A stretch of DNA of 17,753 bases from Dietzia timorensis (lineage in GTDB: Bacteria > Actinomycetota > Actinomycetes > Mycobacteriales > Mycobacteriaceae), in contig NZ_DYXM01000202.1 in assembly GCF_020742175.1 (NCBI RefSeq), forward strand, positions 1 to 17,753, in the 5' to 3' direction. The stretch's first letter is position 1. The number at the start of each line of letters is the position of its first letter. The notes under the pieces were generated by a model, which was not told the origin of the DNA, ran no database searches, and was given only the letters and a program-made list of their open reading frames with translations. Positions 5,480-13,837 of this stretch are shown here, piece by piece. A program made the position numbers and the translations under genes.

Positions 5480-6940
5480 GTGACGCTCCACCTCTACGAC
5501 ACCGCAACCCGCCGGCTCCGCGAATTCACGCCACTGCGTGAGGGCAAGGCCTCGGTGTATCTGTGTGGAGCAACCCCGCAGACCACGCCGCATATCGGCC
5601 ACGTCCGCTCCGGCGTTGCCTTCGACATCTTGCGTCGCTGGCTGCTAGCCAAGGGGCTTGACGTCGCGTTCGTTCGCAACGTCACCGATATCGACGACAA
5701 GATCCTCACCAAGGCCGATGAAAACGGCCGCCCGTGGTGGGAGTGGGTGTCCACGCACGAGCGCGAGTTCGACCGCGCCTACGCCCAGCTCGGCGTGCTT
5801 CCCCCGAGTGTGGAACCGCGCGCCACAGGCCATGTCACCCAGATGGTCGACTACATGCAGCGGCTCATCGATAATGGCTTCGCCTACGCTGCCGAGGGCT
5901 CGGTGTATTTCGACATGTCCGCGTGGGCGAAGGCCCCGCAGGGCGACTACGGCACGATCTCCGGAAACCGCACCGACGACCTCAAAGACGCCGAGGACCC
6001 GCAGGGGGAGGGGGCGAACGCCGCGCGCGGAAAGCGCAGTCCGCACGATTTCGCCCTGTGGAAGTTCGCCAAGCCGGGCGAGCCGAGTTGGCCGACCCCG
6101 TGGGGGAACGGCCGCCCGGGCTGGCACCTCGAGTGCTCGGCCATGGCCACGTGGTACCTCGGCGCCGAATTCGATATCCACGGCGGCGGGCTCGACCTAC
6201 AGTTCCCGCACCACGAGAACGAGGCAGCCCAGGCGCACGCCGCCGGCGACGGCTTCGCGCAATACTGGCTGCACAACGGCTGGGTCACCATGAGCGGCGA
6301 GAAGATGTCCAAATCCCTGGGCAACGTCCTCGCCGTGCCGAACATCCTCACCGATGTCCGCCCGGTCGAGCTGCGCTACTACCTCGGCAGCGCCCACTAC
6401 CGCTCGATGCTCGAATACTCGCCCGCGGCGCTACAGGAAGCCGCGACCGCATACCGGCGGATCGAGGCCTTCGTCCTGCGCATCCTCGACACCATGTATG
6501 ACGGCGAACGCAGCGCCTTCCAGGCCGGCGAACCAACCTCGACGTTCGTAGAGGCGTTGGATAACGATCTCGCCGTGCCCGCTGCGCTCGCGGAGATTCA
6601 CAACCAGGTGCGCGCGGGCAACGCGGCACTTGCCGCCGGCGATGCCGACGTGGCGAAGGCCGCTGCGGGGGCGGTGCGCGCAATGGCCGGAATTCTCGGA
6701 ATCGACCCGCTGGCGGATAATTGGTTCGAAGGCACCGCGGCGGGCGGAGATCAGGCGATGGACGCGCTCGATTCCCTCGTGCAGGCGCAGCTCGCCCGAC
6801 GTCAACAAGCGCGTAAGGACAAGGACTTCGAGACCGCGGACGCCATCCGCGACCAGCTCACCGAAGCGGGCATCGAGGTCGCCGATACAGCCGAGGGCCA
6901 GCGTTGGTCGCTCGCCGACCCAGCACAAAGTACCGAGTAA
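5480..6940 (+). CDS. cysS: Cysteinyl-tRNA synthetase
   Basis: A 486-residue class I synthetase that charges tRNA-Cys in the cytoplasm. It shows the HIGH signature H38-I-G-H41 in CGATPQTTPHIGHVRSG and the KMSKS loop K275-M-S-K-S279. The zinc site that selects cysteine is intact: C29, C219 (WHLEC) and H244 with E248 in FPHHENEAAQ. The C-terminal helical region ends with ARRQQARKDKDFETADAIRDQL, the usual tRNA-anticodon-binding tail. The start is GTG 5480, since the protein then begins MTLHLYDTATR as family members do, and a -10 hexamer stands 7 nt upstream. It ends 12 nt before rlmB, so the two are probably co-transcribed, as in mycobacteria. Confidence 0.97.
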   Translation: MTLHLYDTATRRLREFTPLREGKASVYLCGATPQTTPHIGHVRSGVAFDILRRWLLAKGLDVAFVRNVTDIDDKILTKADENGRPWWEWVSTHEREFDRAYAQLGVLPPSVEPRATGHVTQMVDYMQRLIDNGFAYAAEGSVYFDMSAWAKAPQGDYGTISGNRTDDLKDAEDPQGEGANAARGKRSPHDFALWKFAKPGEPSWPTPWGNGRPGWHLECSAMATWYLGAEFDIHGGGLDLQFPHHENEAAQAHAAGDGFAQYWLHNGWVTMSGEKMSKSLGNVLAVPNILTDVRPVELRYYLGSAHYRSMLEYSPAALQEAATAYRRIEAFVLRILDTMYDGERSAFQAGEPTSTFVEALDNDLAVPAALAEIHNQVRAGNAALAAGDADVAKAAAGAVRAMAGILGIDPLADNWFEGTAAGGDQAMDALDSLVQAQLARRQQARKDKDFETADAIRDQLTEAGIEVADTAEGQRWSLADPAQSTE

Positions 6941-6952
6941 GAGGAGCACATC

Positions 6953-7924
6953 GTGGCAGGTAATTCGAGGCGCCGCGGCGCGGTCCGCAAGACGGGTACC
7001 AAGAAGGGGCAGGTCGTCGGTTCGGGTGGACGCAGGCGCCGCGGACTCGAGGGGCGCCGCGCGACACCGAAGGCGACCGAGCGCGAATACCACCCCGCGC
7101 ACAAGCGCGCGAAGAGCGCCGAGCGGAAGGCCGAGGGCGCACGCCAGCGCCGGGCGCACGCGATCAAGAACGCCGACGGCCCGGAGCTCGTGCTCGGCCG
7201 CAACCCCGTCGTCGAGTGCCTTCGCGCCGGCGCCCCGGCGACAGCGCTGTACGTCGCCGACGGCACCGAGAACGACGAGCGTCTCACCGAGGCCGTGTCG
7301 ATGGCCGCCGAGCGTGGCATCTCGATCCTCGAGGTGCCACGTACGGACCTCGACAAGATGACCTCCAACGGCATGCATCAGGGCGTCGGCCTGCAGGTTC
7401 CGCCGTTCGCCTACGCGGACCCGTCGGACCTCATCGAGCGGGCGCTCTCTTCCGAGGAACCGGCGCTGCTAGTCGCCCTCGACAACATCACGGACCCACG
7501 CAACCTCGGCGCGGTCATCCGGTCGGTCGGCGCGTTCGGCGCGCACGGCGTGCTCATCCCGGAGCGGCGTTCGGCCTCGGTTACCGCCGTCGCGTGGCGC
7601 ACGTCCGCCGGTGCCGCGGCGCGCGTTCCGGTCGCGAAGGCCACGAACCTCAACCGCACGCTTCAGGACTGGGCCAAGCGTGGCGTGCAGCTCGTCGGTC
7701 TCGACGGCGACGGCGACACCTCGCTCGACGACTACGACGGCACCGGCCCGACCGTCATCGTCGTCGGTTCGGAGGGCAAGGGCCTGTCGCGTCTGGTGTC
7801 CGAATCGGTGGACACGATCCTGTCGATCCCGATCGCCCGCAAGGTCGAGAGCCTCAACGCCTCGGTCGCCGCGGGCGTCGTGCTCGCCGAGTTCGCCCGC
7901 CAGCGCCGCGTCTCCGGAAAGTAG
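6953..7924 (+). CDS. rlmB: 23S rRNA (guanosine-2'-O)-methyltransferase RlmB (SpoU/TrmH family)
   Basis: A 323-residue SPOUT methyltransferase expected to 2'-O-methylate a guanosine in the peptidyl-transferase region of 23S rRNA using S-adenosylmethionine. Residues 1-75 are a very basic, Arg/Lys/Gly-rich extension common in actinobacterial members. Residues 76-160 form the L30e-like RNA-recognition domain (VLGRNPVVECLRAG). The knot domain carries motif 1 DPRNLGAVIRS (N184), motif 2 VVGSEGKG (272-277 core) and motif 3 IPIARKVESLNASVAAG (299-304 core). The GTG at 6953 has GAGGAG at 6941-6946, 6 nt upstream. It belongs to the cysS-rlmB unit, and the next gene starts 10 nt after its stop. The exact target guanosine is inferred from the family. 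Confidence 0.92.
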   Translation: MAGNSRRRGAVRKTGTKKGQVVGSGGRRRRGLEGRRATPKATEREYHPAHKRAKSAERKAEGARQRRAHAIKNADGPELVLGRNPVVECLRAGAPATALYVADGTENDERLTEAVSMAAERGISILEVPRTDLDKMTSNGMHQGVGLQVPPFAYADPSDLIERALSSEEPALLVALDNITDPRNLGAVIRSVGAFGAHGVLIPERRSASVTAVAWRTSAGAAARVPVAKATNLNRTLQDWAKRGVQLVGLDGDGDTSLDDYDGTGPTVIVVGSEGKGLSRLVSESVDTILSIPIARKVESLNASVAAGVVLAEFARQRRVSGK

Positions 7925-7934
7925 GGCGCTCGCC

Positions 7935-8609
7935 GTGGCCGACGAGAACAGCACCGCCGCCATTCGCCGGCTGCGCGACGTCGCCGAGCAGCTGCTGCGC
8001 TGGGGGCACGCGAACGGCGGGATGCTCAGCCCCACCTTCCTCGCGCTGCGCGAAGACCAGCCGGACGTGGCAATCGAGTTCGCGGTGCGGCCGGAGAAGT
8101 TCCCCGAGGCCACGCTGCAGGAGGTCGTGTACGGGCTCGACCCGGCCGCGGTGGCTATCGCTGTCGAGGGCACGATCACGGCCGCGTCCGAGAAGCACGA
8201 GGCTCTCGTGCTCAGCGTGCTCACCGGCTCCGGACCGGCGGACCGGGCCGAGCAGAACGTCCACGCGTGGGAGGTCATCACCTCTGCACTCGGCGTGCCG
8301 AGCCTCGGCGTCGAGCTTCCCGTGCAGGGCCGCAGTTCGAACCTCCTGCCGCTGGCGAGCGTCCCGCGCGGCGACCTCGCAGAAGTGCGCGACCCACAGG
8401 AACACTTCGTCCAGCCCGAAGGCCAGGAGCTCGGCCCCACTGAGCGCAAGCGCATCTCGCTCGACGTCGGCGCCATCAACCGGTGGGCCCAGATTCCCGA
8501 TCCGGCGCGCCGCGTCGCCGTCATCGGCACTGCATTCCAGTTGGAGGTCCTCCAGCGCAACGGGCTGCTCCCGCCCACAAGCGCCATCGAGCTCGCCTCG
8601 CGCGACTAG
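7935..8609 (+). CDS. Hypothetical protein, 224 aa, family not recognised
   Basis: The start is GTG 7935, 10 nt after the rlmB stop; GTAGGG overlapping that stop codon gives a spaced ribosome site, so the gene is probably in the cysS-rlmB transcript. The product is soluble and acidic, without a signal peptide or membrane segments. It starts with a helix (STAAIRRLRDVAEQLLRW) followed by HANGGMLSPTFLALREDQPDVAIEF. The middle has alternating hydrophobic strands (AVAIAVEGTITA, EALVLSVLTGSG) and the end reads RRVAVIGTAFQLEVLQRNGLLPP. No catalytic motif is recognised. Codon use matches its neighbours, so it is a native gene. I cannot assign a function. Confidence 0.8.
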   Translation: MADENSTAAIRRLRDVAEQLLRWGHANGGMLSPTFLALREDQPDVAIEFAVRPEKFPEATLQEVVYGLDPAAVAIAVEGTITAASEKHEALVLSVLTGSGPADRAEQNVHAWEVITSALGVPSLGVELPVQGRSSNLLPLASVPRGDLAEVRDPQEHFVQPEGQELGPTERKRISLDVGAINRWAQIPDPARRVAVIGTAFQLEVLQRNGLLPPTSAIELASRD

Positions 8610-8698
8610 CGAAACCGGCCGCACCGCCGGGGCCTCGGTAGTGTTCAAGGGGGAAGGCCTGAGGGCATAGGCGCCGCGCGAGCTGAGAAAGCCGAGGG

Positions 8699-8709
8699 AT
8701 GGTTTCCAT
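8699..8709. promoter_or_regulatory. Copy of the Zur-like palindrome core at the amn start
   Basis: ATGGTTTCCAT is the reverse complement of ATGGAAACCAT, the exact 11-bp core of the palindrome upstream of znuA. Here it lies over the amn start (the ATG at 8708 overlaps it). The longer AT-rich arms seen at znuA are absent, so binding would be weaker. It may be chance. Confidence 0.3.
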
Positions 8710-10222
8710 GAGAACGGAAAGCGGCACGCACGACGAGGGATTGAGTCCGAAAGCCGCCGTCGACGAGCTGATCGCGCTGTCGGACCAGGCGGTTATCACC
8801 TCCAGGGCCAGCATCGACGCGCTGCTCGCGGGCTCTCACGCCGAGCCGCGCTGGGGCCGCTATCCCGAGCTCGTCGTGCACGTCGAGGGCACGCCGGAGA
8901 CATTCCCGCGCGCCAGCTACGGCGTCGTCCAGGACCCGGGGGTGTACTCCTCCGAGATCGCCCAGCCTGCGCTATTTCGCTATTACCTCACCGAACAGCT
9001 CGAGCTCCTGGCGCGCCGCTACCCGGTGCACATCAGCGTCCGAGAGGGCTCCACGATCATCCCGCTGCAATACATGTCGGTTATGGATGACGACGCGCTG
9101 CGCACTCTCCCGCCGGGCGTGGCCTCGACGCTCGGTTCGGAGGCGCCGCTGGTCGATATCCTCGCCGTCAACGACGCCATCGCCGACGGCGACCTCGATG
9201 CCCCGTTCCGGCCGGCGAACCCGCTGTTCCTGTTCAGCCCACTGCGCACGGATCTCGCGCTCCAACGGCTGCGGCACTACACCGGCTCGAACCCGGCCGA
9301 TTTCCAGGACTATGTGCTGTTCACGAACTATGCGCTGCACGTCGATTCATTTATCGAGTACGCCCTGGAGCTCTCCCGCGCGGGCGGCGTCGACTCGTCG
9401 ACGGGCGCGGCATATACGTGGATTTCCGGCCCGGACGGACTCGGGTTCCGGCTGTCCGAGCTCGATAACGAGCGTGCCCAGCAACTCAAGTCCGCGGGCG
9501 CGGATGCGCAGATGCCCGCGTGGCACCTTTTCGCCGCCGACTCGGACACCCCCGGCGGTGCGACGATCTCCGGGCACGGGATCTCGCTGGTCAACATCGG
9601 TGTCGGCCCGTCGAACGCGAAGACGATCACCGACTGTGTTGCCGTTCTGCGGCCGCACTGCTGGATGATGGTCGGGCACTGTGCCGGGCTCGACGCGCGG
9701 ATGAATGTCGGCGACCTCATCCTGCCGAACTCGTACCTTCGCAAGGACGGCGTGCTGGACCGCTACGTCTCGCCGGACACCCCCGTGCCCGCGCTCGCCG
9801 AGGTCCAGCAGGCGCTCGAGGTCGGCATCAGCTCGTCTTATGTAGAGCTCATGGGGGTCACCCCGCAGATGAGGACGGGCACGGTGATGACCACACACGA
9901 CCGCAACTGGGAGTACTGGCCAGCCGACGAGATTCAGGGCCTCCTCGCGCGGACGGCGGTGATGAGCGTGGAGATGGAATCGGGAACGATCGCCGCGAAC
10001 GGCTACCGCTACCGCGTGCCCTACGGTGCGCTTCTCGCGGTGTCCGATAAGCCGCTGCACAACCAGCCCAAGCTGCCGACCATGGCGCGGCAGTTCTACC
10101 AGGCCTCCAAGTATCACCACTTCCTCGCGGCCGTGCACGCCTGCCAGCACCTGGCGAACACCCCGCGCGCCGCGCATTCGCGCAAGCTCCGCCGCGTCAT
10201 CGGCGAGGTGCCTTTCCGGTAG
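8708..10222 (+). CDS. amn: AMP nucleosidase
   Basis: A 504-residue enzyme splitting AMP into adenine and ribose 5-phosphate, a step that controls adenylate levels. It matches the E. coli Amn pattern along its length: an N-terminal regulatory domain (ALFRYYLTEQLELLARRYPVHISVREG), the joining segment LRHYTGSNPADFQDYVLFTNY, and a C-terminal PNP/UDP-phosphorylase-type catalytic domain with VNIGVGPSNAKTI, MVGHCAGLD, the ribose-binding Glu region SVEMESGTIAANGYRYRVPYG, and the catalytic-Asp region AVSDKPLHNQPKLP. The end SRKLRRVIGEVPFR also resembles E. coli. ATG 8708 is preferred over ATG 8699 because GAGGG at 8694-8698 is then 9 nt away. It is somewhat longer than E. coli Amn (484). It stands between an unknown gene and the convergent zinc-transport genes. 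Confidence 0.95.
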   Translation: MRTESGTHDEGLSPKAAVDELIALSDQAVITSRASIDALLAGSHAEPRWGRYPELVVHVEGTPETFPRASYGVVQDPGVYSSEIAQPALFRYYLTEQLELLARRYPVHISVREGSTIIPLQYMSVMDDDALRTLPPGVASTLGSEAPLVDILAVNDAIADGDLDAPFRPANPLFLFSPLRTDLALQRLRHYTGSNPADFQDYVLFTNYALHVDSFIEYALELSRAGGVDSSTGAAYTWISGPDGLGFRLSELDNERAQQLKSAGADAQMPAWHLFAADSDTPGGATISGHGISLVNIGVGPSNAKTITDCVAVLRPHCWMMVGHCAGLDARMNVGDLILPNSYLRKDGVLDRYVSPDTPVPALAEVQQALEVGISSSYVELMGVTPQMRTGTVMTTHDRNWEYWPADEIQGLLARTAVMSVEMESGTIAANGYRYRVPYGALLAVSDKPLHNQPKLPTMARQFYQASKYHHFLAAVHACQHLANTPRAAHSRKLRRVIGEVPFR

Positions 10223-10238
10223 GCGCCCATCGAGCTCC

Positions 10239-10259
10239 CCTTCGAGACGTACTCGAAGG
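10239..10259. terminator. Hairpin between convergent amn and znuB, possible terminator
   Basis: CCTTCGAG (10239-10246) and CTCGAAGG (10252-10259) form a perfect 8-bp stem with a 5-nt loop in the 55-nt convergent gap. It lacks a T-run, so intrinsic termination would be weak in either direction. Confidence 0.5.
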
Positions 10260-10277
10260 CCTGCGAGTAGACGCTGG

Positions 10278-11132
10278 CTACCCCTTATTCCTGACGGCGG
10301 ACACCGCTCTACACACGACGTAGATGGCAAACGAGATCGTCGTCACGAACACGGAGATGGGCACCCCTGGCGCCAGCGAGAGCAGCAAGCCGCCGACCGC
10401 GGCGACCTCGGCGAACAACACCGACAGCGCGATCGCGGCGCCAGGGGAGCGCACCACCGCAGCCGCCGCGGCGGCCGGGGTGATGAGCAGTGAGAGCACG
10501 AGTAGTGCGCCGACGATCTGCACCGCCTGGGCGGCGACGAGCCCGAGGAGGACGGCGAACACGAGGTTGAGCGAGCGCACGTGGATGCCGCGCGTAGCCG
10601 CGACCTCCGCGTCCGCGGAGGCGAACACGAGTGGCCGGTAACAGAATCCGAGCACGGCGATGACAATGACGGCGACGACCGCGAGCTGCGCGATCCCGGC
10701 GCCCGAAACTCCCACGATCTGCCCGGTGAGTAGAGAGAAGCTCGACCCCGCTCTACCTGGGTAGAGGTGGATGAAGAGCACAGAGAGACCGAGACCGAAC
10801 GCCATCACCACGCCGATCGAGGAGTCCCGGTCGACCGCCCGCGTGCCGAAGAGCGCGAACAGCATCGCGGCGACCACCGAGCCGAGTATGGCCCCGGCGC
10901 CGACGTTGAGCCCGAACAGCAGCGCCGCGGCGGCTCCGGTGAGCGCGAGCTCGGACGTGCCGTGCACCGAGAAACCCATGTTGCGCATCACGACGAAGGG
11001 GCCGACGAGACCCGCGACGAGCCCGAGGAGGGCCACGGCGATGAGCGCGTTCTGGACGAAGTCCAGACCGAGCAGCTCGGACGTCGTCTCGATGTCGCTC
11101 AGAGAGGTAAAAATCTCCGTGAGGCGTTCCAT
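10278..11132 (-). CDS. znuB: Zinc-type metal ABC transporter permease (ABC-3 family)
   Basis: A 284-residue inner-membrane permease with about eight hydrophobic segments, of the ABC-3 family that imports Zn2+ or Mn2+. Family landmarks are NALIAVALLGLVAGLVGPFVVMRNMGF near the N-terminus and the late QIVGALLVLSLLITPAAAAA segment. The ATG at 11132 overlaps the znuC stop as TAATG, so translation is coupled. The zinc assignment comes from the His-rich binding protein encoded 4 kb away on the same strand; ABC-3 permeases cannot be told apart as zinc or manganese by sequence alone. Confidence 0.88.
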   Translation of the reverse strand: MERLTEIFTSLSDIETTSELLGLDFVQNALIAVALLGLVAGLVGPFVVMRNMGFSVHGTSELALTGAAAALLFGLNVGAGAILGSVVAAMLFALFGTRAVDRDSSIGVVMAFGLGLSVLFIHLYPGRAGSSFSLLTGQIVGVSGAGIAQLAVVAVIVIAVLGFCYRPLVFASADAEVAATRGIHVRSLNLVFAVLLGLVAAQAVQIVGALLVLSLLITPAAAAAAVVRSPGAAIALSVLFAEVAAVGGLLLSLAPGVPISVFVTTISFAIYVVCRAVSAVRNKG

Positions 11133-12058
11133 TATTCAGCGCCTCCGACGTCATTGGTGGTGGTTTCAGGGGTGGTGCCGGTGATCGGGGCGGTGAGGTG
11201 TGCGGACTCGCCGACCACCACGACCTGGCCGCGTACCCGCAGCACCTCGACCGGCGTGCGGTAAAGATCCGAGAGGGTTTCGGAGGTGAAGATCTCCTCG
11301 GGCGTGCCGATCCGATGGCGTCCGTCGACGATGAAAATGACGCGGTCGACGAGTGGGAGGACGGGGTTGATCTCGTGGGTCACGAACATCACGCCCGTGC
11401 CGTGGGCGGTGCGCATGTGCTGCAACACGTCGGCAACCGTCCGCTGGCCGGGGAGGTCGAGGCTGAGCAGGGGCTCGTCGCACAACAGCACGTGCGGGTC
11501 GGTGGCGAGGGCCTGGGCGAGGCGCATGCGCTGCTGCTCACCGCCGGACATCCGGCCGATCTGCTTGTCGGCGAGGTGCTCCGAGCGCATCAGCTCGATC
11601 GAATCGTCAACGATCTTGTCCGTCGTGAGGCGGCTTTTTGCGCCCAGCCACGCGGGAAGTCCGGGGCCGAAGTGGTGGCCGTCGGCGCCGAGACGAACGA
11701 GGTCGCGGCCGCGCAGCGTGAGGCCCGGCTGGAACGATTTCTGCTGCGGCACGTAGCCGACGTGCCCGCCGCGACCGCCCGGTGCGGCGCCGTCGACGGT
11801 GATCGAGCCGGTGTCGGGGTGCAGCTGGCCGAGCATGAGGCTGAGCAGCGTCGACTTCCCGGCGCCGTTGGGCCCGAGGATCGCCACGAATTCGCCCGGG
11901 TGCAGGTCGAAATCGAGGTCGGAAAACAGCGTGTTCTCGCCGCGGCTGAAGCTGACGCCGCGCAGCGAGACCAGCGGGTCCGCGTGTTGGGCGCTGCTGC
12001 GGCCGAAATGGCTGCGCTTGCCGGTGGATCGTGTGGGTTTCACTTCTTTACTGTGCAC
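11132..12058 (-). CDS. znuC: Zinc-type metal ABC transporter ATPase
   Basis: A 308-residue (from GTG 12058) cytoplasmic ATPase that powers the ZnuB permease. Every ABC motif is present: Walker A GPNGAGKST, Q-loop VPQQ, signature MSGGEQQRMRLAQAL (Met in place of the usual Leu), Walker B VLLCDEPLLSLD and the switch His in VTHEIN. A C-terminal stretch of about 50 residues follows GTPEEIFTSETLSDLYRTPVEV. The start is uncertain: the open frame extends to GTG 12133, and GTG 12043 is also possible; conserved sequence begins only at DPLVSLRGVSF, and none has a strong ribosome site. The gene precedes and overlaps znuB and diverges from the GAF-Fis regulator. No clear Zur-like box is seen upstream. Confidence 0.88.
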   Translation of the reverse strand: MHSKEVKPTRSTGKRSHFGRSSAQHADPLVSLRGVSFSRGENTLFSDLDFDLHPGEFVAILGPNGAGKSTLLSLMLGQLHPDTGSITVDGAAPGGRGGHVGYVPQQKSFQPGLTLRGRDLVRLGADGHHFGPGLPAWLGAKSRLTTDKIVDDSIELMRSEHLADKQIGRMSGGEQQRMRLAQALATDPHVLLCDEPLLSLDLPGQRTVADVLQHMRTAHGTGVMFVTHEINPVLPLVDRVIFIVDGRHRIGTPEEIFTSETLSDLYRTPVEVLRVRGQVVVVGESAHLTAPITGTTPETTTNDVGGAE

Positions 12059-12137
12059 AATCGTTCGTAGGTTCTCGCAAGGAAGGTCGGACTTATGCGC
12101 CGGAGCCCGGCGAGGGGCGGCTCTTAGACACACTAGC

Positions 12138-12143
12138 TATGCT
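12138..12143 (+). promoter_or_regulatory. Possible -10 hexamer of the GAF-Fis regulator gene
   Basis: TATGCT fits TANNNT and lies about 34 nt before the ATG at 12177. A small inverted repeat TGTG-GGT-CACA (12143-12153) overlaps its end and could be an autoregulatory site. Both are weak. Confidence 0.3.
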
Positions 12144-12176
12144 GTGGGTCACACTTTCTTTCGAGGTTGGTGAGAC

Positions 12177-13802
12177 ATGACAAGCGAACAGCTGGCAGCC
12201 GGCGACGTCGACCAGTCCTGGCGGCGTTCGGCGGCTCTCGGATTGAGCCCGGTGACGGCCGGGCCGAACAGCGCGGATACCGCTTTGTCCCGCGCGCGCC
12301 GGCTGCGCGAGGCGGCCGAGCCGGTGATGGAATCGGTGGACGACATCCTCGGCGGCACGGGCGCGACCGTCGTTCTCGCCGACCAGGAGGGCCGCATCCT
12401 GCGCTCGGCGGAAGATGGCACGCGCGTGGCGCAGATGCTGCGCCGCCGCGGGATCTCCGAGGGGGCCGACCTCAGCGAGGACGCGTGCGGCAACAACGGC
12501 ATCGGCACGGTTCTCGAAACGCGGGCGGGCGTGCGAATCGCCGGCGAGCAACACTTCGCGGAGGTATTCAAGCCGTTCTCCTGCTACGGCCACCCGATCA
12601 TCAATCCGCTCACCCGCAGGCTCGTCGGCGCGATCGACCTCACCGGGCTCACCGCCGAGGGCGATCGCTTCTTCGTGCCGTTCGTGCGCCAGATCGTCGC
12701 GTCCATCGAAGCGCGCTACGTCGACACCGCGCGCACCGCGGACCGCGAGCTCTACAGCCGGTTCATGGACTCCAAGCGCACGTTGCGGCAAACGGTGTGC
12801 GCCTTCGGTGAGGAGGCGGTACTCGTGTCCCGCCGCGGCCTCGACGTGCTCTCCTCGGCCGACCTGACGACGCTGCGCGAGGCCGTCGAGTCCGCCGACC
12901 GGCCCGAGCGGGTCGAGCTGTCCATCGGCGAGATTCCCGTCGCCGTGCAGCACGTCGGGCGCAACGGGCGTCTCGTCGAACTCGACATCCCCTCGAGCCC
13001 GCCGTCCGCGCCGCGCCCCAAGCGCCGCGCCGCCACGGCGTCCGATACCGCGAAGCGGCGTCCCGCGACACTGCTCTCGAGCTGCGCCGTGCTCGGGCCG
13101 GCTGGCTCCGGCCGCACGACGATGGCGGTGGCCACGGCCGGCGCCGACGCCGTCCACGTCCGTCTCGCCGACGCCGACGATGCGGATGCGGCGTGGCGGG
13201 ACCTCGCGCTCCCGGCGCTGCGCTCCTCCGAGGAGGGGAGCGGCTCCGCCGTCATTCTCGACGATATCGATCTGCTCTCCGACGCCGATCTGCGCCGGCT
13301 CGGCGCGCGCCTGGCGAAGGCACGGACGCCCATTGTGGTCACCTCGTATGACGTCGCACGTCCCGCCGTCATGGCGGTCGCGGAGCAATGCGATCGCACG
13401 ATTCACACCTCCGGTCTGCACGAACGCGAGGAGGAGGGCATCGAGATCGTCCGCGCGATGGTCGCGCAGATCTGCCGCCGCCGCGAGTTCCCCGTGCCGG
13501 TGGTCACCGAACAATTCGCCCGCGAGGCGTGCGCGCTCGAGCTTCCGAACAACCTTCGCTCGCTGGAGTCGATTCTCGCCGGTTGCCTCCGCAAGCCCGT
13601 GCGGATCCTCGAGCCGGCGTGCCTGCCCGCCCACGCGCGTAGCGCCCGGATGCCGCGGCCCGGGGAGCTCGCGCGAGGGGAATACGAGGCGATCGTCAGC
13701 GCGCTCGACGAGTGCGACGGCGTCCGCAGTAGGGCGGCGAAGAGGCTCGGCATCAGCCGGACGACGCTGTACGCGCGGCTGCGCGAGTTCGGCCTCGATT
13801 AA
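12177..13802 (+). CDS. GAF-domain, Fis-type transcriptional activator (AcoR/MimR-like) with degenerate AAA+ domain
   Basis: A 541-residue regulator. The N-terminal SWRRSAALGLSP segment (14-25) and a GAF sensor domain (about 45-180, DACGNNGIGT, EHFAEVFKPFSCYGHPI-like, GAIDLTG) match AcoR-type activators. A PAS-like stretch lies around 205-270. The central region (298-475) is AAA+-like, with a P-loop GPAGSGRTT (307-315, Arg where Walker A has Lys) and a Walker-B-like AVILDDIDLL (358-367). The sigma-54-contacting GAFTGA loop is not found. The C-terminus is a Fis-type helix-turn-helix (DECDGVRSRAAKRLGISRTTLYARLREFGLD). Actinobacteria generally lack sigma-54, so it probably activates a sigma-70 promoter; related MimR controls alcohol/alkane oxidation genes in mycobacteria. 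The dehydrogenase gene follows by 135 nt on the same strand and is the likely target. ATG 12177 has a GAGG about 10 nt upstream. Confidence 0.85.
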   Translation: MTSEQLAAGDVDQSWRRSAALGLSPVTAGPNSADTALSRARRLREAAEPVMESVDDILGGTGATVVLADQEGRILRSAEDGTRVAQMLRRRGISEGADLSEDACGNNGIGTVLETRAGVRIAGEQHFAEVFKPFSCYGHPIINPLTRRLVGAIDLTGLTAEGDRFFVPFVRQIVASIEARYVDTARTADRELYSRFMDSKRTLRQTVCAFGEEAVLVSRRGLDVLSSADLTTLREAVESADRPERVELSIGEIPVAVQHVGRNGRLVELDIPSSPPSAPRPKRRAATASDTAKRRPATLLSSCAVLGPAGSGRTTMAVATAGADAVHVRLADADDADAAWRDLALPALRSSEEGSGSAVILDDIDLLSDADLRRLGARLAKARTPIVVTSYDVARPAVMAVAEQCDRTIHTSGLHEREEEGIEIVRAMVAQICRRREFPVPVVTEQFAREACALELPNNLRSLESILAGCLRKPVRILEPACLPAHARSARMPRPGELARGEYEAIVSALDECDGVRSRAAKRLGISRTTLYARLREFGLD

Positions 13803-13837
13803 CGGCGGAAACACGCTCGTACTGCGCTTTTTCCCAG

